Counted from the stretch's first letter, positions 27,133 to 36,422 are shown. The stretch: 64,000 nt of DNA from Niastella vici (GCF_002077945.1 NZ_LVYD01000074.1:1-64000); one strand, 5' to 3'. The notes: generated from the letters alone by a model not told the origin. Program-made: numbers and translations.

Positions 27133-29391
27133 ATGAGCGGTAATTTGAATTTTAGAATAAGTTCTGCTTTGAAGGATATCCTTGGTCGAGATTTAATAAC
27201 GGATGATTTTATTGCTGTATTTGAGTTGGTCAAGAATTCATTTGATGCACACGCGAGGCAAGTAACAATACGGTTTGAAAATATTCAAGCTGGTAACGGT
27301 AAAATTATTATAAAAGATGATGGGAAGGGAATGAGTTATGATGATCTTATAAATAAATGGTTGTTTGTTGCCTATTCGGCTAAAAAAGAAGGTACAGAAG
27401 ACTATGATTTTGATTATAGGTCAAATTTAAACAATCGTGTTTTTGCTGGAGCTAAGGGAATAGGTCGGTTTTCTTGTGATAAACTTGGAAAGCAGCTTTA
27501 TTTAGAGACTACCAAAAATGATATTAAGTCTAAAACTGAAGTGCTTTTAACTAATTGGGAAAAGTTCGAAGGTGATTTAAGGGAGGAATTTGTGAATATT
27601 GATGTTCTGCATGATACAAAGAATCGTAGCGATTTTGGTTTGAAGCACGGAACAGTTTTGGTTATAGAAGAATTGCGAAGTGAATGGGATCGAAAGAAGT
27701 ATTTGAAGCTAAAGGATTCTTTGGCAAAGTTGATCAACCCAAATGCTGGCAATGCTGAGGAGGATTTCAAAATTATTATTGAAGTGCCGGAGGAATTAGA
27801 AGGAGATATGTCTTTTTCTGAAGGCTATCAAAAGGTAAATGGAGAGGTTAGAAATTTTATTTTTGAAACTCTTGGTCTAAAAACTACAAAAATAAGTGCT
27901 ACTATTTCTGAAGATGGAAATTATTTATGGACAGAGCTAACAGATGGTGGTACTATTATTTATAAGATAAAAGAAAAGAACAGTTTCCCTTTTCTCCTTA
28001 ATATCGAAATTAAACTTTATTATTTAAATCTTTCCGCAAAGCAAGTTTTTGCCCGAAGGATGGGTATATCCTCAAATCATTATGGCCACGTTTTTTTATA
28101 TAAAAATGGATTCAGAATTTATCCTTATGGTGAACCTGGGGAAGATCCGTTGAAAATAGATTACAGGAAAACTCAAGGATTTAGGCGATATCTTGGGACC
28201 ACAGATTTGATGGGGCAAATTGAAATATTTTCAAACACAGAAGAGTTAAAGGAGACTTCAACAAGAGGGGATGGGCTCATTAAAACACCTACATATTATC
28301 AATTAGTTGATTTCTTTTGGGAGATTTTGCGTCGTCTCGAAAAATACGTTGTTGATGTTCAACAATGGGGGGTTAGCATTGAAGATGGTAATTCTAATGA
28401 TATTAATGGGAGAGTTGTTGATCTGCTAGCTAAGCTTACTGGCAAAGAAGATTTGATAGAATTTGAGATTCCCTCAAATTTTTTTGAATTAATAGAAATT
28501 AGTCAAATCAATAGTGCTGATGCTATTATAGACAAATTGAACAATCTTGCTGCTGAAAAGGGAGATGATCGATTGATTAGGGAGGTACAAAATGCAACTG
28601 TTAGGGTAAGAGATTTAAAACTGGCAAAGGAAGAGGCGGAAAAAATAGCTGCAATTGAATATCAAAAAGCAAATGAAGCAACGGCTAAGCTAAAGGAGAA
28701 AATAAGCGAAAATCTTTTTTTGAAGTCTATTAATACTGCGGAATATGAAGAGGTGATTGCGCTAATTCATCATATCGGGATATATGCAGGGACGATTAAT
28801 AATTATTTAAAAGGTATTTCTCTTAGGATCCAAAATGACATCCCACTTAGTAAAGAAGATTTAAATGAAATAATAAAGAACATATCATTTGAAACAAAGA
28901 AAATATTAAATGTTGCAGCATTTGCTACTAAAGCAAATTTTAAATTAAAAACTGAGGACCTGGAAATTAATTTAATAGACTATATCAGAGAGTATATACA
29001 AAATATAATACCAACCGTTGCAGATAATACATTAAAAATATCATTTGAGGATTATACGAGTATGCCATTTATTCGCGTCGTTAAACCAATAGAAATAAAT
29101 ATCGTAATTGACAACATTGTCAATAATGCCAAAAAGTCTAGAGCTAATAATTTAAAAATTGAGTTAAGCGAGTCTGAGAAAAATACTTTGTTGGTAAAAT
29201 TTATTGATAATGGAAATGGTATCGAAGAAAATAATCTCAATAAAATATTTGATTTAGGGTTTACCACAACTGACGGTTCAGGGATAGGGTTATATCACGT
29301 TAAAGAAATCCTTCATGCTATAAAGGGTAAAATATCGGTAATAAATAATTCACAGGAAAGCGGTGTGACTATTATAATTGAACTTAAATAA
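27133..29391 (+). CDS. Double GHKL ATPase: MORC/Hsp90-like N-terminal and histidine-kinase-like C-terminal domains
   Basis: 752 residues. The first GHKL domain has ELVKNSFDA (Asn35), DDGKGM (62-67) and GAKGIGRFS (106-114), the Bergerat-fold motifs of Hsp90/MORC/MutL-type ATPases. A beta-rich middle follows, then a coiled coil (LKLAKEEAEKIAAIEYQKAN). A helical segment with IALIHHIGIYAGTINNYLKG resembles a dimerisation/phosphoacceptor region. A second GHKL domain has NIVNNAKKSRA, DNGNGI and GSGIGLYHVKEIL, typical of sensor kinases. It has no membrane helix. The receiver gene follows one base after the stop. The AT-rich composition suggests recent acquisition. It may be a cytosolic sensor kinase, or an ATPase with a signalling output, in a defence context; function unproven. 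Confidence 0.82.
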   Translation: MSGNLNFRISSALKDILGRDLITDDFIAVFELVKNSFDAHARQVTIRFENIQAGNGKIIIKDDGKGMSYDDLINKWLFVAYSAKKEGTEDYDFDYRSNLNNRVFAGAKGIGRFSCDKLGKQLYLETTKNDIKSKTEVLLTNWEKFEGDLREEFVNIDVLHDTKNRSDFGLKHGTVLVIEELRSEWDRKKYLKLKDSLAKLINPNAGNAEEDFKIIIEVPEELEGDMSFSEGYQKVNGEVRNFIFETLGLKTTKISATISEDGNYLWTELTDGGTIIYKIKEKNSFPFLLNIEIKLYYLNLSAKQVFARRMGISSNHYGHVFLYKNGFRIYPYGEPGEDPLKIDYRKTQGFRRYLGTTDLMGQIEIFSNTEELKETSTRGDGLIKTPTYYQLVDFFWEILRRLEKYVVDVQQWGVSIEDGNSNDINGRVVDLLAKLTGKEDLIEFEIPSNFFELIEISQINSADAIIDKLNNLAAEKGDDRLIREVQNATVRVRDLKLAKEEAEKIAAIEYQKANEATAKLKEKISENLFLKSINTAEYEEVIALIHHIGIYAGTINNYLKGISLRIQNDIPLSKEDLNEIIKNISFETKKILNVAAFATKANFKLKTEDLEINLIDYIREYIQNIIPTVADNTLKISFEDYTSMPFIRVVKPIEINIVIDNIVNNAKKSRANNLKIELSESEKNTLLVKFIDNGNGIEENNLNKIFDLGFTTTDGSGIGLYHVKEILHAIKGKISVINNSQESGVTIIIELK

Positions 29392-29392
29392 T

Positions 29393-29791
29393 ATGAATAA
29401 AGTTGTCAAATTGTTTTGGATTGATGATATGGAAACCTGGGCGCATTCTGCTCAGGATAATGTTAGAATAATTGCCAGAAAATATGGCATTGATTTGAAA
29501 ATTATCACTTCAAGGAATGGGGATAATATTTTTCAACAGTTAAATTATGACTTGGATGCGGTAATTATGGATTATCATATGCAACCATTTAATGGTGACA
29601 AGTACATTCAGGAAATTAGGGCAGAGGAACATTTGGAGCAAATTCCAATATTATTTTACTCTCAAGATACTTCAACTAATTTGGCCGGATTAGTATCTAA
29701 TCTGAAAAATATTGTTACCGTATATAGACCAAATTTAGAGGACAAGATTGTTGAGCTTTATTTTAGGCAGAGTGTATATGATCCTAAATAA
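29393..29791 (+). CDS. Stand-alone receiver (REC) domain protein
   Basis: 132 residues from the ATG at 29393, one base after the ATPase gene stop. FWIDDMETW supplies the acidic pocket, VIMDYHMQPFNGD the phospho-accepting Asp, and ILFYSQDTS the switch strand, so it is a CheY-like receiver. There is no output domain. It is probably phosphorylated by the adjacent double-GHKL protein. It shares that gene's AT-rich composition and forms a two-gene cassette with it. It could act by protein-protein contact or as a phosphate sink. Confidence 0.82.
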   Translation: MNKVVKLFWIDDMETWAHSAQDNVRIIARKYGIDLKIITSRNGDNIFQQLNYDLDAVIMDYHMQPFNGDKYIQEIRAEEHLEQIPILFYSQDTSTNLAGLVSNLKNIVTVYRPNLEDKIVELYFRQSVYDPK

Positions 29792-29843
29792 ATATCTATT
29801 TGATCCTTAGTCAATAATTCCTCTGTTTTTCCGTTTAAATCTA

Positions 29844-30416
29844 ATGAAAACAACCTGGCTTTATTGCCTATTACTTTTAAGTGCAACTTTTTTAATGGGA
29901 AGTAAACCGTTGAAAAACGCTGATGCAATTCAGTTGACCCCCGAAGAACTGAAACTGTACAATTTGATCACTACCTACCGCGCACAGAACGGCTTGCCAG
30001 CTATCCCGCTTTCGGTTTCCCTCACAGCGGTTGCGCAAATACATGCAAAGGACCTTGAAACAAATCGCCCCGACCAGGAAGGGTGCAGTATGCACAGCTG
30101 GTCGGCCAATGGTAAATGGACGTCCTGTTGCTACACACCCGATCATGCGCAGAAACTATGCATGTGGAATAAGCCAAAGGAGCTTACTTCATATACGGGA
30201 AATGGGTTTGAGATCGCTGCTACCTATTCCGAACTTATAGATGCCTCCAAAGCACTGGCCTTATGGAAAGAAAGTAAATTCCATAATGAAGCGTTATTAA
30301 ATAAAGGAGCGTACGCCAGAACGTGGAATGCCATGGGTATAGGAATTTATAAAAATTATGCAGTTATCTGGTTCGGGCATGAGGTTGATGCAAAGGGTGC
30401 GCCCGGGAAGCCGTAA
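29844..30416 (+). CDS. Secreted CAP (SCP/PR-1-like) domain protein
   Basis: 190 residues with a signal peptide (MKTTWLYCLLLLSATFLMGS). LYNLITTYRAQNGLPAIPLS and LTAVAQIHAKDLE mark the first helices of a CAP domain, and AMGIGIYKNYAVIWFGHEV the terminal strands. Several cysteines (GCSMHSW, TSCCYTP, KLCMW) suggest disulfides outside the cytoplasm. CAP proteins bind lipids or small ligands, and some are proteases. Composition returns to the normal level here, so this gene is outside the AT-rich cassette. Confidence 0.8.
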   Translation: MKTTWLYCLLLLSATFLMGSKPLKNADAIQLTPEELKLYNLITTYRAQNGLPAIPLSVSLTAVAQIHAKDLETNRPDQEGCSMHSWSANGKWTSCCYTPDHAQKLCMWNKPKELTSYTGNGFEIAATYSELIDASKALALWKESKFHNEALLNKGAYARTWNAMGIGIYKNYAVIWFGHEVDAKGAPGKP

Positions 30417-30436
30417 GGAATCTTGTATTACCAAAT

Positions 30437-30482
30437 CAGGTGTTTTTCCCGTTTTTGATTGGCTGGAACTGTCGTAGTTTAA
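30437..30482 (+). promoter_or_regulatory. Putative promoter with shared island motif (copy B)
   Basis: CAGGTGTTTTTCCCGTTTTT at 30437-30456 is followed, 36 bases after its first G, by the -7-like box TAGTTTAA (30475). The patatin ATG is 24 bases after the start of the box. A TTTG at 30454 sits where a -33 element is expected. Confidence 0.55.
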
Positions 30483-30498
30483 CCCAAAACTACAACAG

Positions 30499-32751
30499 AT
30501 GTCTGCCAATAACCCAAAGACAATCAGACTCGGTATTTGTATGGCGGGTGCCGTCTCTGCCGGTGCCTACACTGCCGGCGTAATTGACTACCTCATCGAA
30601 ACATTGAAGCGTTGGCAGAAAAAGAAAGACGCCATCAGGGAAAAGCAGGCCGGCAACGAACCGCTCACCGAAGAAGAAAAACTGGTTCCTCTACACGATG
30701 TGGTCATTGAAGTACTAAGCGGCGCCTCCGCAGGCGGCATGACCGCAGCTGTCCTCGGTTATTCGTTCAATGACGGTTCTTATTACACTAAAAGAAATAA
30801 CGACATAATTCCCGGAAATTATGACAGGCCAGGGCCCGATGATTCGCCCACCAAGTTGTATAAGGTATGGATCAATATGGCTGACGACCATAAAGGATCA
30901 ACATTTCAAAAATTGATGAATAATGGCGATGTGGTGACCTCCCTGAATAATATGAAGTCGTTATTGAATTCAGATCCTATTGATAAAATTTCGGAAGGCG
31001 CGGTTCCTGCCAAATTACAATTTGCACCCCCGAAATACGTAAGTCAGAACGTAAGTATGCTTCTTTCGGTGACCAACCTGGAAGGCGTACCCGTTGATAT
31101 TCGCTTTTCGAACATCGACGGGGATGATCCTACCTGCAATGTGCTGAAAATGCACAGCGGCTTTCTCCACTATCAATTCAATCCACAGGATCTGGATATT
31201 GATTATCCGGCCGAAGTACTGACAGAAGAGACGAAAGCGCATTTAGCGGCAGCGGCAAAGGCCACCGGCGCATTCCCTTTTGGACTTGCGAACAGAAAGA
31301 TAACGGTGAAACGAAAGTTTTTTGAAGACTTTAAAACCAGGCTTAAGAAGAATTCCAATATTGATGTTAACCTCGATCTGCAGCAAAAAGACAATTATAT
31401 TTTTAATTCCGTAGATGGCGGAACCATCAATAATGAGCCTATTGGCACTACCATGCGATTGCTGGCATGCAAAAAAAATAAGGATCGGTCGGACGATGAA
31501 AATTACCTGATCCTGATAGATCCCTTCCCAACCGTTACAAACGCCACCAAACGCGCTACATACGAAGAGCCCGGAGAATATACCTTACTCGACCAGGCGA
31601 AAAAGATCTTTCAGGCCATCAGGAATCAGTCCATGTTCAGGCAGGAGGACCTGCTTAGTGGGTTGGAAATGGAGAGCAAACGGTATCTGATCTATCCTAC
31701 CAAGCGAAAATTTTATTTTCTGGCCTGTGGCCTCATAGGCGGATTCTCAGGCTTTTTTAAAAAGGAATTCAGGGAGCATGACTATCAGCTAGGAAGAAAG
31801 AATTGCCAGGCTTTTTTGCGGTTTTACTTTGGGGAAGACCTGGTGAAGTTTAAACAGATCACCAATAACGGCTTAACAACCGAACAATACGAGAAGTGGC
31901 GGTATAATGTAAATTTTGGAAAGGCGGGCACAACCGAAATATGGAAGATGCCGCTGATCCCGGATATGTTATTGCTTAACAGCGTTGACAAAGACCAAAA
32001 AATTGAAACACCTAAATATGATGGACTTACTACGAACGAACTGGATGTAGCTAATAACCTCATCAGGGCCCGCATAGAGAAGATAGTTAAAGAAAGCTAT
32101 CCGAAAATACAGGAGGCAGGAAGTAGTATCAATAAAATAGTAGGATTTTTATTGTGCTTCTTTTCCGGTTCCATTAAGCGGAAAATTGCAAACGCCTTAT
32201 TCAACAAAACGAGCGCCTATCTAACAGAAACATTCAATCCGCAGATCCTGAAGCAGCAGGAACTGTTACTCTTTTTTCTTCAGCAAATAAAGGAATATGG
32301 CATTTTACATCAAAAAATCAAGGGTGTAAAAGCCCGGATCTCAAACGGGGGAGAACGGATTGTTTCGCGAACAAGCGATGGGGTAGAAACGCAGTGTATT
32401 ACCTCCAAAGGCGACTACGTGGTAACAAATGATACCGGGGTTAAGGAAGAATATGTGGTAAATGCTGCTAAATTTCTTGACAGATATGTTCACCAGGCAG
32501 GTGATTATTATATTCCTAATGAGAAAGCGAGGGTATATGCAATTCAGATAACTGAAGAAAGTATAAGAGCGTTTCGCCTGGAAGGTTTACAGCGTTTGCT
32601 GGATAAGCCGGGCGAACCAATATATATTGAAGCGCCCTGGCACGAAAGTCAAACCCTGCGTTTAAATGATTACCTGGTTATACCGCTTGCCAAAGATGAG
32701 GTATACCGCATCGCGCAAAAGGAATTTATGGAGACGTATAAAAAAGTGTAG
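30499..32751 (+). CDS. Patatin-like phospholipase with long C-terminal extension
   Basis: 750 residues. The oxyanion loop region (RLGICMAGAVSAGAYTAGV), the nucleophile elbow LSGASAGG (Ser77) and the aspartate motif SVDGGTIN (Asp306) give the Ser-Asp dyad of patatin lipases. Members release fatty acids from membrane lipids. The N-terminal insertion between the oxyanion loop and the nucleophile is long and charged. The C-terminal ~400 residues have helical and beta parts (ending VYRIAQKEFMETYKKV) without a known signature. No signal peptide, so it would act from the cytoplasm. Patatins are common membrane-damaging effectors in bacterial immunity; the setting here supports that, but it is inference. 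Confidence 0.85.
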   Translation: MSANNPKTIRLGICMAGAVSAGAYTAGVIDYLIETLKRWQKKKDAIREKQAGNEPLTEEEKLVPLHDVVIEVLSGASAGGMTAAVLGYSFNDGSYYTKRNNDIIPGNYDRPGPDDSPTKLYKVWINMADDHKGSTFQKLMNNGDVVTSLNNMKSLLNSDPIDKISEGAVPAKLQFAPPKYVSQNVSMLLSVTNLEGVPVDIRFSNIDGDDPTCNVLKMHSGFLHYQFNPQDLDIDYPAEVLTEETKAHLAAAAKATGAFPFGLANRKITVKRKFFEDFKTRLKKNSNIDVNLDLQQKDNYIFNSVDGGTINNEPIGTTMRLLACKKNKDRSDDENYLILIDPFPTVTNATKRATYEEPGEYTLLDQAKKIFQAIRNQSMFRQEDLLSGLEMESKRYLIYPTKRKFYFLACGLIGGFSGFFKKEFREHDYQLGRKNCQAFLRFYFGEDLVKFKQITNNGLTTEQYEKWRYNVNFGKAGTTEIWKMPLIPDMLLLNSVDKDQKIETPKYDGLTTNELDVANNLIRARIEKIVKESYPKIQEAGSSINKIVGFLLCFFSGSIKRKIANALFNKTSAYLTETFNPQILKQQELLLFFLQQIKEYGILHQKIKGVKARISNGGERIVSRTSDGVETQCITSKGDYVVTNDTGVKEEYVVNAAKFLDRYVHQAGDYYIPNEKARVYAIQITEESIRAFRLEGLQRLLDKPGEPIYIEAPWHESQTLRLNDYLVIPLAKDEVYRIAQKEFMETYKKV

Positions 32752-32812
32752 GCGTCCGCTGTTTTTGTTTACTTATTAAGTACCCACCGTTAAAACACCT
32801 ATTTTATTCCAT

Positions 32813-32863
32813 CAGGTTGAAAATACCTTTTTTTATTGGCAATAATGATCGATCTTATTTTTT
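32813..32863 (+). promoter_or_regulatory. Putative promoter with shared island motif (copy C)
   Basis: CAGGTTGAAAATACC followed by a T-tract at 32813-32834, with a TATTTTTT box at 32856. The spacing from the first G to the box is 41, five longer than in copies A, B and D, so the match is weaker. The ATPase ATG is 29 bases after the box. Confidence 0.4.
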
Positions 32864-32884
32864 CGAAAACGGTTGACCATAAAT

Positions 32885-35371
32885 ATGAAGCATTCTTTTT
32901 TAGTTCGGAAATTTAGGAACTTCCTGTTTTATCTGTCAGGCGCCAAACTGCAGATCATTGAGCGATTGCCTGAAAAAGACAAAGCACCCTATTTGTCAAT
33001 CGGCTTGTACCAGCTCCTTATTTTAATTGTCTTTACAGGTGCCAGTCAATGGGCGATTTTATATAAGCCCTATTACGTTCCCTTTGTTTTTTTGTGTTTC
33101 AGTTATTTGATAGTCCTGGCCGTAGTAGCTGTTCTCATGAGGGCTAACCGGCATTGGGTTAACAAAACCAGCCATGCGCCTTCCCTTCACTACTGGTTTA
33201 TGGCATTACTGATAAGTGGTGGTACGACATTTGTCCTTTATCTGAATAATACTGTCAAAGACAGGGTGGCGAATAATGATTCTTATTGGCATAACATGCC
33301 TATATCTGAGTTGCCCGTTTACGTTTTATTACACCCAACGGCTCCGGCGTTCATCCTGGCTTTTGCTGTTTATATTGTAATGATCACACTTTTTTATATC
33401 ATTATCCGGAAAGTCCGGCAACTTCAATCCGACTTTTATCATACGCTTCTGGCCGAAATGGAGAAACAGGAATCGGAAGGCCTGCAGGCTGAACGGCAAC
33501 GCATTCAGGATGAGTTCCGCCTTCAGTCAGAGCTCATCAACCGGCAGGTTGCATTGGAGGAATTGCGTGGAAAAGACGCTGCTGCAATAAAGGCTACTAA
33601 CACCGGATCTTCTTTATTACCCATTGATCTTTCACCGCACGATCTGTTCATTCATGCGAATGATAAATTCAAATTCCAGGATTTTACCAAGGCGCTGGAA
33701 TATATCAACAAGGCCATTGAACTCGATGACCGCAAACAGGCTACCGACCCCGGTTATTTTCCGCATCCCGAGTATCATGAACTCAAAGCAAAGATCCTGC
33801 AGGCCAGCGGCAACCCAACAGGATCAAAAGCTGCGCTCGATCGTTTTGTTGAGCTCGACAAAGACAATAAATACCGGGTAAACCTTACCAAAGAGATCCT
33901 GCTCGACCGGGTAAAATTTCAGAACCTGCCTTTTTTTGGCAGCTTTGAGTGGAACCTGACCCCGGGCGTCAATATCTTGCTGGGAAAGAACGGTTATGGC
34001 AAAACACACCTGTTGCGGCTGATCATCGCATTGTTATATGGCGACAGGGATAAGATGCGGGATTGGATACCCGCCAACGCCCCGGCCGATACCCTGGCGA
34101 AAGCCTATGTGCTGAGCGATCATCCGGTTCAAACGGAGGTGGTTCGGGAACTGAATAGGAAATTAGATGAGTTGTTCGAAAGGAGAGCTGATCCGGCGAA
34201 TTCAGAAAGCACCACACTGTTCATCGATAAGCAGGTCGATGAATGTATTGAAAGCATTGACCAGGAACAACGCCGCATTGTGGCAAACAAAGACAATATA
34301 ACCAGCAGAATAGGAAGGGTGCCGGTACTGGCTATTTCAGATTCCCGGTTCATTACACGGTCGGGCACTGTGATCGCCAATACCAATACGACTTCTGAAG
34401 ACCTCCGAAAAGATGGCGCCACTGAATTTCTGTATGGCGGCTCACTGGAACCAATTATAAATAAAAGCCTCTTCATTGTAGCCCAGAACAACCGCAGCGA
34501 TTTTAGCAAAGAACCATACCCGTTAATACAACGCGTTATTTCTGAATTGGCTGAACCCGGGCCCCTGAAGTCCATTGCCGCCGGAACGCCACAACGCAAA
34601 AACACAGGCGGTGAAACTGCCAATACTTTTTTCAGGTTCAGCCGCATAGAGACGGTGCCGGCCACGGGCGATTTCAGGTTCTTTGTACAATCAGAAGAAA
34701 ATAAACAGGAAGTGCCCCTGCAGAGCATTTCCCAGGGTACATTATCCATTCTTTCTATTTGCCTGGTGATATACCGGTTCCTGAGCGAGTTAAGACCCCA
34801 AAGCAGTGATCCCCTTTATGAAAAGGCCATCGTGCTTATTGATGAAATTGATGCACACCTGCACCCCAGCTGGGAGCAAAAGATCATCGGCTTGCTGCGG
34901 CGCGAATTTCCCAATGTACAGTTTATTATAACGGCTCATAGTCCGCTCATAGTGGCCGGCTGCCTTGAAAAAGAAGTCAATATTATCAGGCATACCAATA
35001 CCGGCTTTTATCTGGAACAGCCGACAAAAAATTTTATCGGGTATTCAACCCCCGAACTTTTCAAAGCGATCTTCGAGATCGAGGATCGCGATCCCCACTA
35101 TCTGTATTATGCAGCTTTATCATCACGGGAAGCAGAATTTCGGTCGCGCCTCAACCTATTACAAGAGAAAAAAGAAAAGGGCGCACTTACACCTGCACAA
35201 CAGCAGGAACTGGATGAGCTGCAAAAAGATCTTAATTACATAAAGGTCGTGAACAGGGTGCAGCAAAAGGAAGCGGAGGTAAGTACTTTGCGAACGCTCG
35301 ACAAAACATGGAAGCAGGAGGCGGAGCACTGGAAGAAAGAATTGGAATTGATCAAAAGTAAACAATTATAA
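32885..35371 (+). CDS. Membrane-anchored AAA ATPase (SMC/RecF-like, AAA15-type)
   Basis: 828 residues from the ATG at 32885; an upstream in-frame TTG at 32873 is less likely. About four membrane helices occupy residues 40-190, followed by a coiled coil and a short TPR-like region (IHANDKFKFQDFTKALEYIN). The P-loop GKNGYGKT is at 367-374, Walker B with catalytic Glu in IVLIDEIDAHLHPSWEQ, and the H-loop in FIITAHSPLIV, as in RecF/SMC-type ATPases used as sensors in many defence systems. The C-terminal ~100 residues form a coiled coil. The TIR-like gene begins 10 bases after its stop, so the two are likely one operon. The usual AAA15 nuclease partner (TOPRIM or HNH) is absent. Confidence 0.82.
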   Translation: MKHSFLVRKFRNFLFYLSGAKLQIIERLPEKDKAPYLSIGLYQLLILIVFTGASQWAILYKPYYVPFVFLCFSYLIVLAVVAVLMRANRHWVNKTSHAPSLHYWFMALLISGGTTFVLYLNNTVKDRVANNDSYWHNMPISELPVYVLLHPTAPAFILAFAVYIVMITLFYIIIRKVRQLQSDFYHTLLAEMEKQESEGLQAERQRIQDEFRLQSELINRQVALEELRGKDAAAIKATNTGSSLLPIDLSPHDLFIHANDKFKFQDFTKALEYINKAIELDDRKQATDPGYFPHPEYHELKAKILQASGNPTGSKAALDRFVELDKDNKYRVNLTKEILLDRVKFQNLPFFGSFEWNLTPGVNILLGKNGYGKTHLLRLIIALLYGDRDKMRDWIPANAPADTLAKAYVLSDHPVQTEVVRELNRKLDELFERRADPANSESTTLFIDKQVDECIESIDQEQRRIVANKDNITSRIGRVPVLAISDSRFITRSGTVIANTNTTSEDLRKDGATEFLYGGSLEPIINKSLFIVAQNNRSDFSKEPYPLIQRVISELAEPGPLKSIAAGTPQRKNTGGETANTFFRFSRIETVPATGDFRFFVQSEENKQEVPLQSISQGTLSILSICLVIYRFLSELRPQSSDPLYEKAIVLIDEIDAHLHPSWEQKIIGLLRREFPNVQFIITAHSPLIVAGCLEKEVNIIRHTNTGFYLEQPTKNFIGYSTPELFKAIFEIEDRDPHYLYYAALSSREAEFRSRLNLLQEKKEKGALTPAQQQELDELQKDLNYIKVVNRVQQKEAEVSTLRTLDKTWKQEAEHWKKELELIKSKQL

Positions 35372-35381
35372 ATGCATTGGC

Positions 35382-36299
35382 GTGGACATCAATAATGAAA
35401 TATTCCTGAAAAAATTTATTACCTCAATAAAGTTAGATGCGCCTGCTCCAACTGTGCCCGATGCAGATGGTGCACTGTTGTGCTTTAATGCCAGGCTAAA
35501 AGAAGTGCATTTGCAATACCGGGAGCTTAAAGCTCAAAGCGATGATAATGAGTATGATTTTGTTAAGCTGGCATTGAACCATTTGCAGGAATTTAAGCTG
35601 AACCGCGATGATGATGGGTATAATATATTCAAAGAATTGTATTATGCATCGGACCATTTGTCGTTGCCAACGCCATTACAAACTAAAATGAACAAAGGGA
35701 TCCAATTGCTGGAAAAGCGGATCGATTATTTCTGTTCTTATACCAAAAGAGGTTTGCCAGGCATCAATTCAAGTTATAAGGTCATGATCAAAGAGGCATT
35801 CGGCATAACGCCGGAATCGCATCCGCGGGAATGGCGCGAGAATAATTACCTCGCTGTTGTTATCGTTAAATATTTGAATGACCTTGGGTTTAACAACTAT
35901 TTTTTTGACTCCGATTCCATCGTTAATGGCGAAAAGATCATGGAGACCGTATATGATTACTGTGAACGTACTACCGTACTTTTACTGATAGCCCAGCAGG
36001 AAACCTTTCGGGATATGGGTAACGATAAAAACTGGTGTTTTGAAGAATTCAAACGCTATGCCGATACCCATCCCAAACAAAGATACCAGGTGTTCTCTGT
36101 ACCGAACCTCGTTGAGCCGGTAAGAGCACGCCCCCATATAAGAGAATGGTTCAGGCTAATGACTACAGCCGAGGGCGTCAAAGGCCGCCGGCTCGATTTT
36201 GATCTCAGTCACAATGGCGTTCGGGATTTCGTCAACGAAATGGCCGCAGAAATAGATAAAGCGCAGGATGAAAATTTTCGGGAACTGGTGTACAGTTAG
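35382..36299 (+). CDS. TIR-like domain protein, probable effector partner of AAA ATPase
   Basis: 305 residues from a GTG start 10 bases after the ATPase gene; no in-frame ATG lies near. The first ~110 residues are helical. A TIR-like pattern follows: IDYFCSYTKRG (residues 114-123) for the first strand and BB loop, NYLAVVIVKYLNDLGFNNYF with DSDSIVNGEKI, then TTVLLLIAQQE and NWCFEEFKRY (217-226) where the catalytic Glu of TIR NADases would lie (Glu221 or Glu222). There is an insertion after the first strand, so the domain is divergent and the call is tentative. TIR effectors cleave NAD+ or make cyclic nucleotide signals. Alternatives are a nucleoside-deoxyribosyltransferase-like or unknown Rossmann fold. 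Confidence 0.6.
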   Translation: MDINNEIFLKKFITSIKLDAPAPTVPDADGALLCFNARLKEVHLQYRELKAQSDDNEYDFVKLALNHLQEFKLNRDDDGYNIFKELYYASDHLSLPTPLQTKMNKGIQLLEKRIDYFCSYTKRGLPGINSSYKVMIKEAFGITPESHPREWRENNYLAVVIVKYLNDLGFNNYFFDSDSIVNGEKIMETVYDYCERTTVLLLIAQQETFRDMGNDKNWCFEEFKRYADTHPKQRYQVFSVPNLVEPVRARPHIREWFRLMTTAEGVKGRRLDFDLSHNGVRDFVNEMAAEIDKAQDENFRELVYS

Positions 36300-36339
36300 A
36301 TCCTGCCCACAATCAACAAACCCCGCTAAAATCAAACTA

Positions 36340-36422
36340 CCGGTGTTTTTCCCGTTTTTTTACTCAGCAGTAATTACCGGTATTTTCCCCGTTTTTTATC
36401 CTCTCCACTTCCTGTAGCTTCA
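36340..36422 (+). promoter_or_regulatory. Putative promoter with tandem shared motif (copy D)
   Basis: CCGGTGTTTTTCCCGTTTTT (36340) and CCGGTATTTTCCCCGTTTTT (36377) stand in tandem 37 bases apart. From the first G of the second copy, the -7-like box TAGCTTCA (36415) is exactly 36 bases away, as in copies A and B. The dipeptidase ATG is at 36442. Confidence 0.55.

Noticed and set aside
26765-27183. The palindrome AAGGATATCCTT occurs at 26766 and again at 27172
   Set aside because: The second copy lies inside the coding start of the GHKL gene and 12-base identity in AT-rich DNA can be chance; no further flanking similarity.
27133-29791. GHKL-receiver pair as a Detocs-type defence system
   Set aside because: Detocs also needs a second receiver with an effector gene and a TPR-containing kinase; the next gene here is a secreted CAP protein of different composition.
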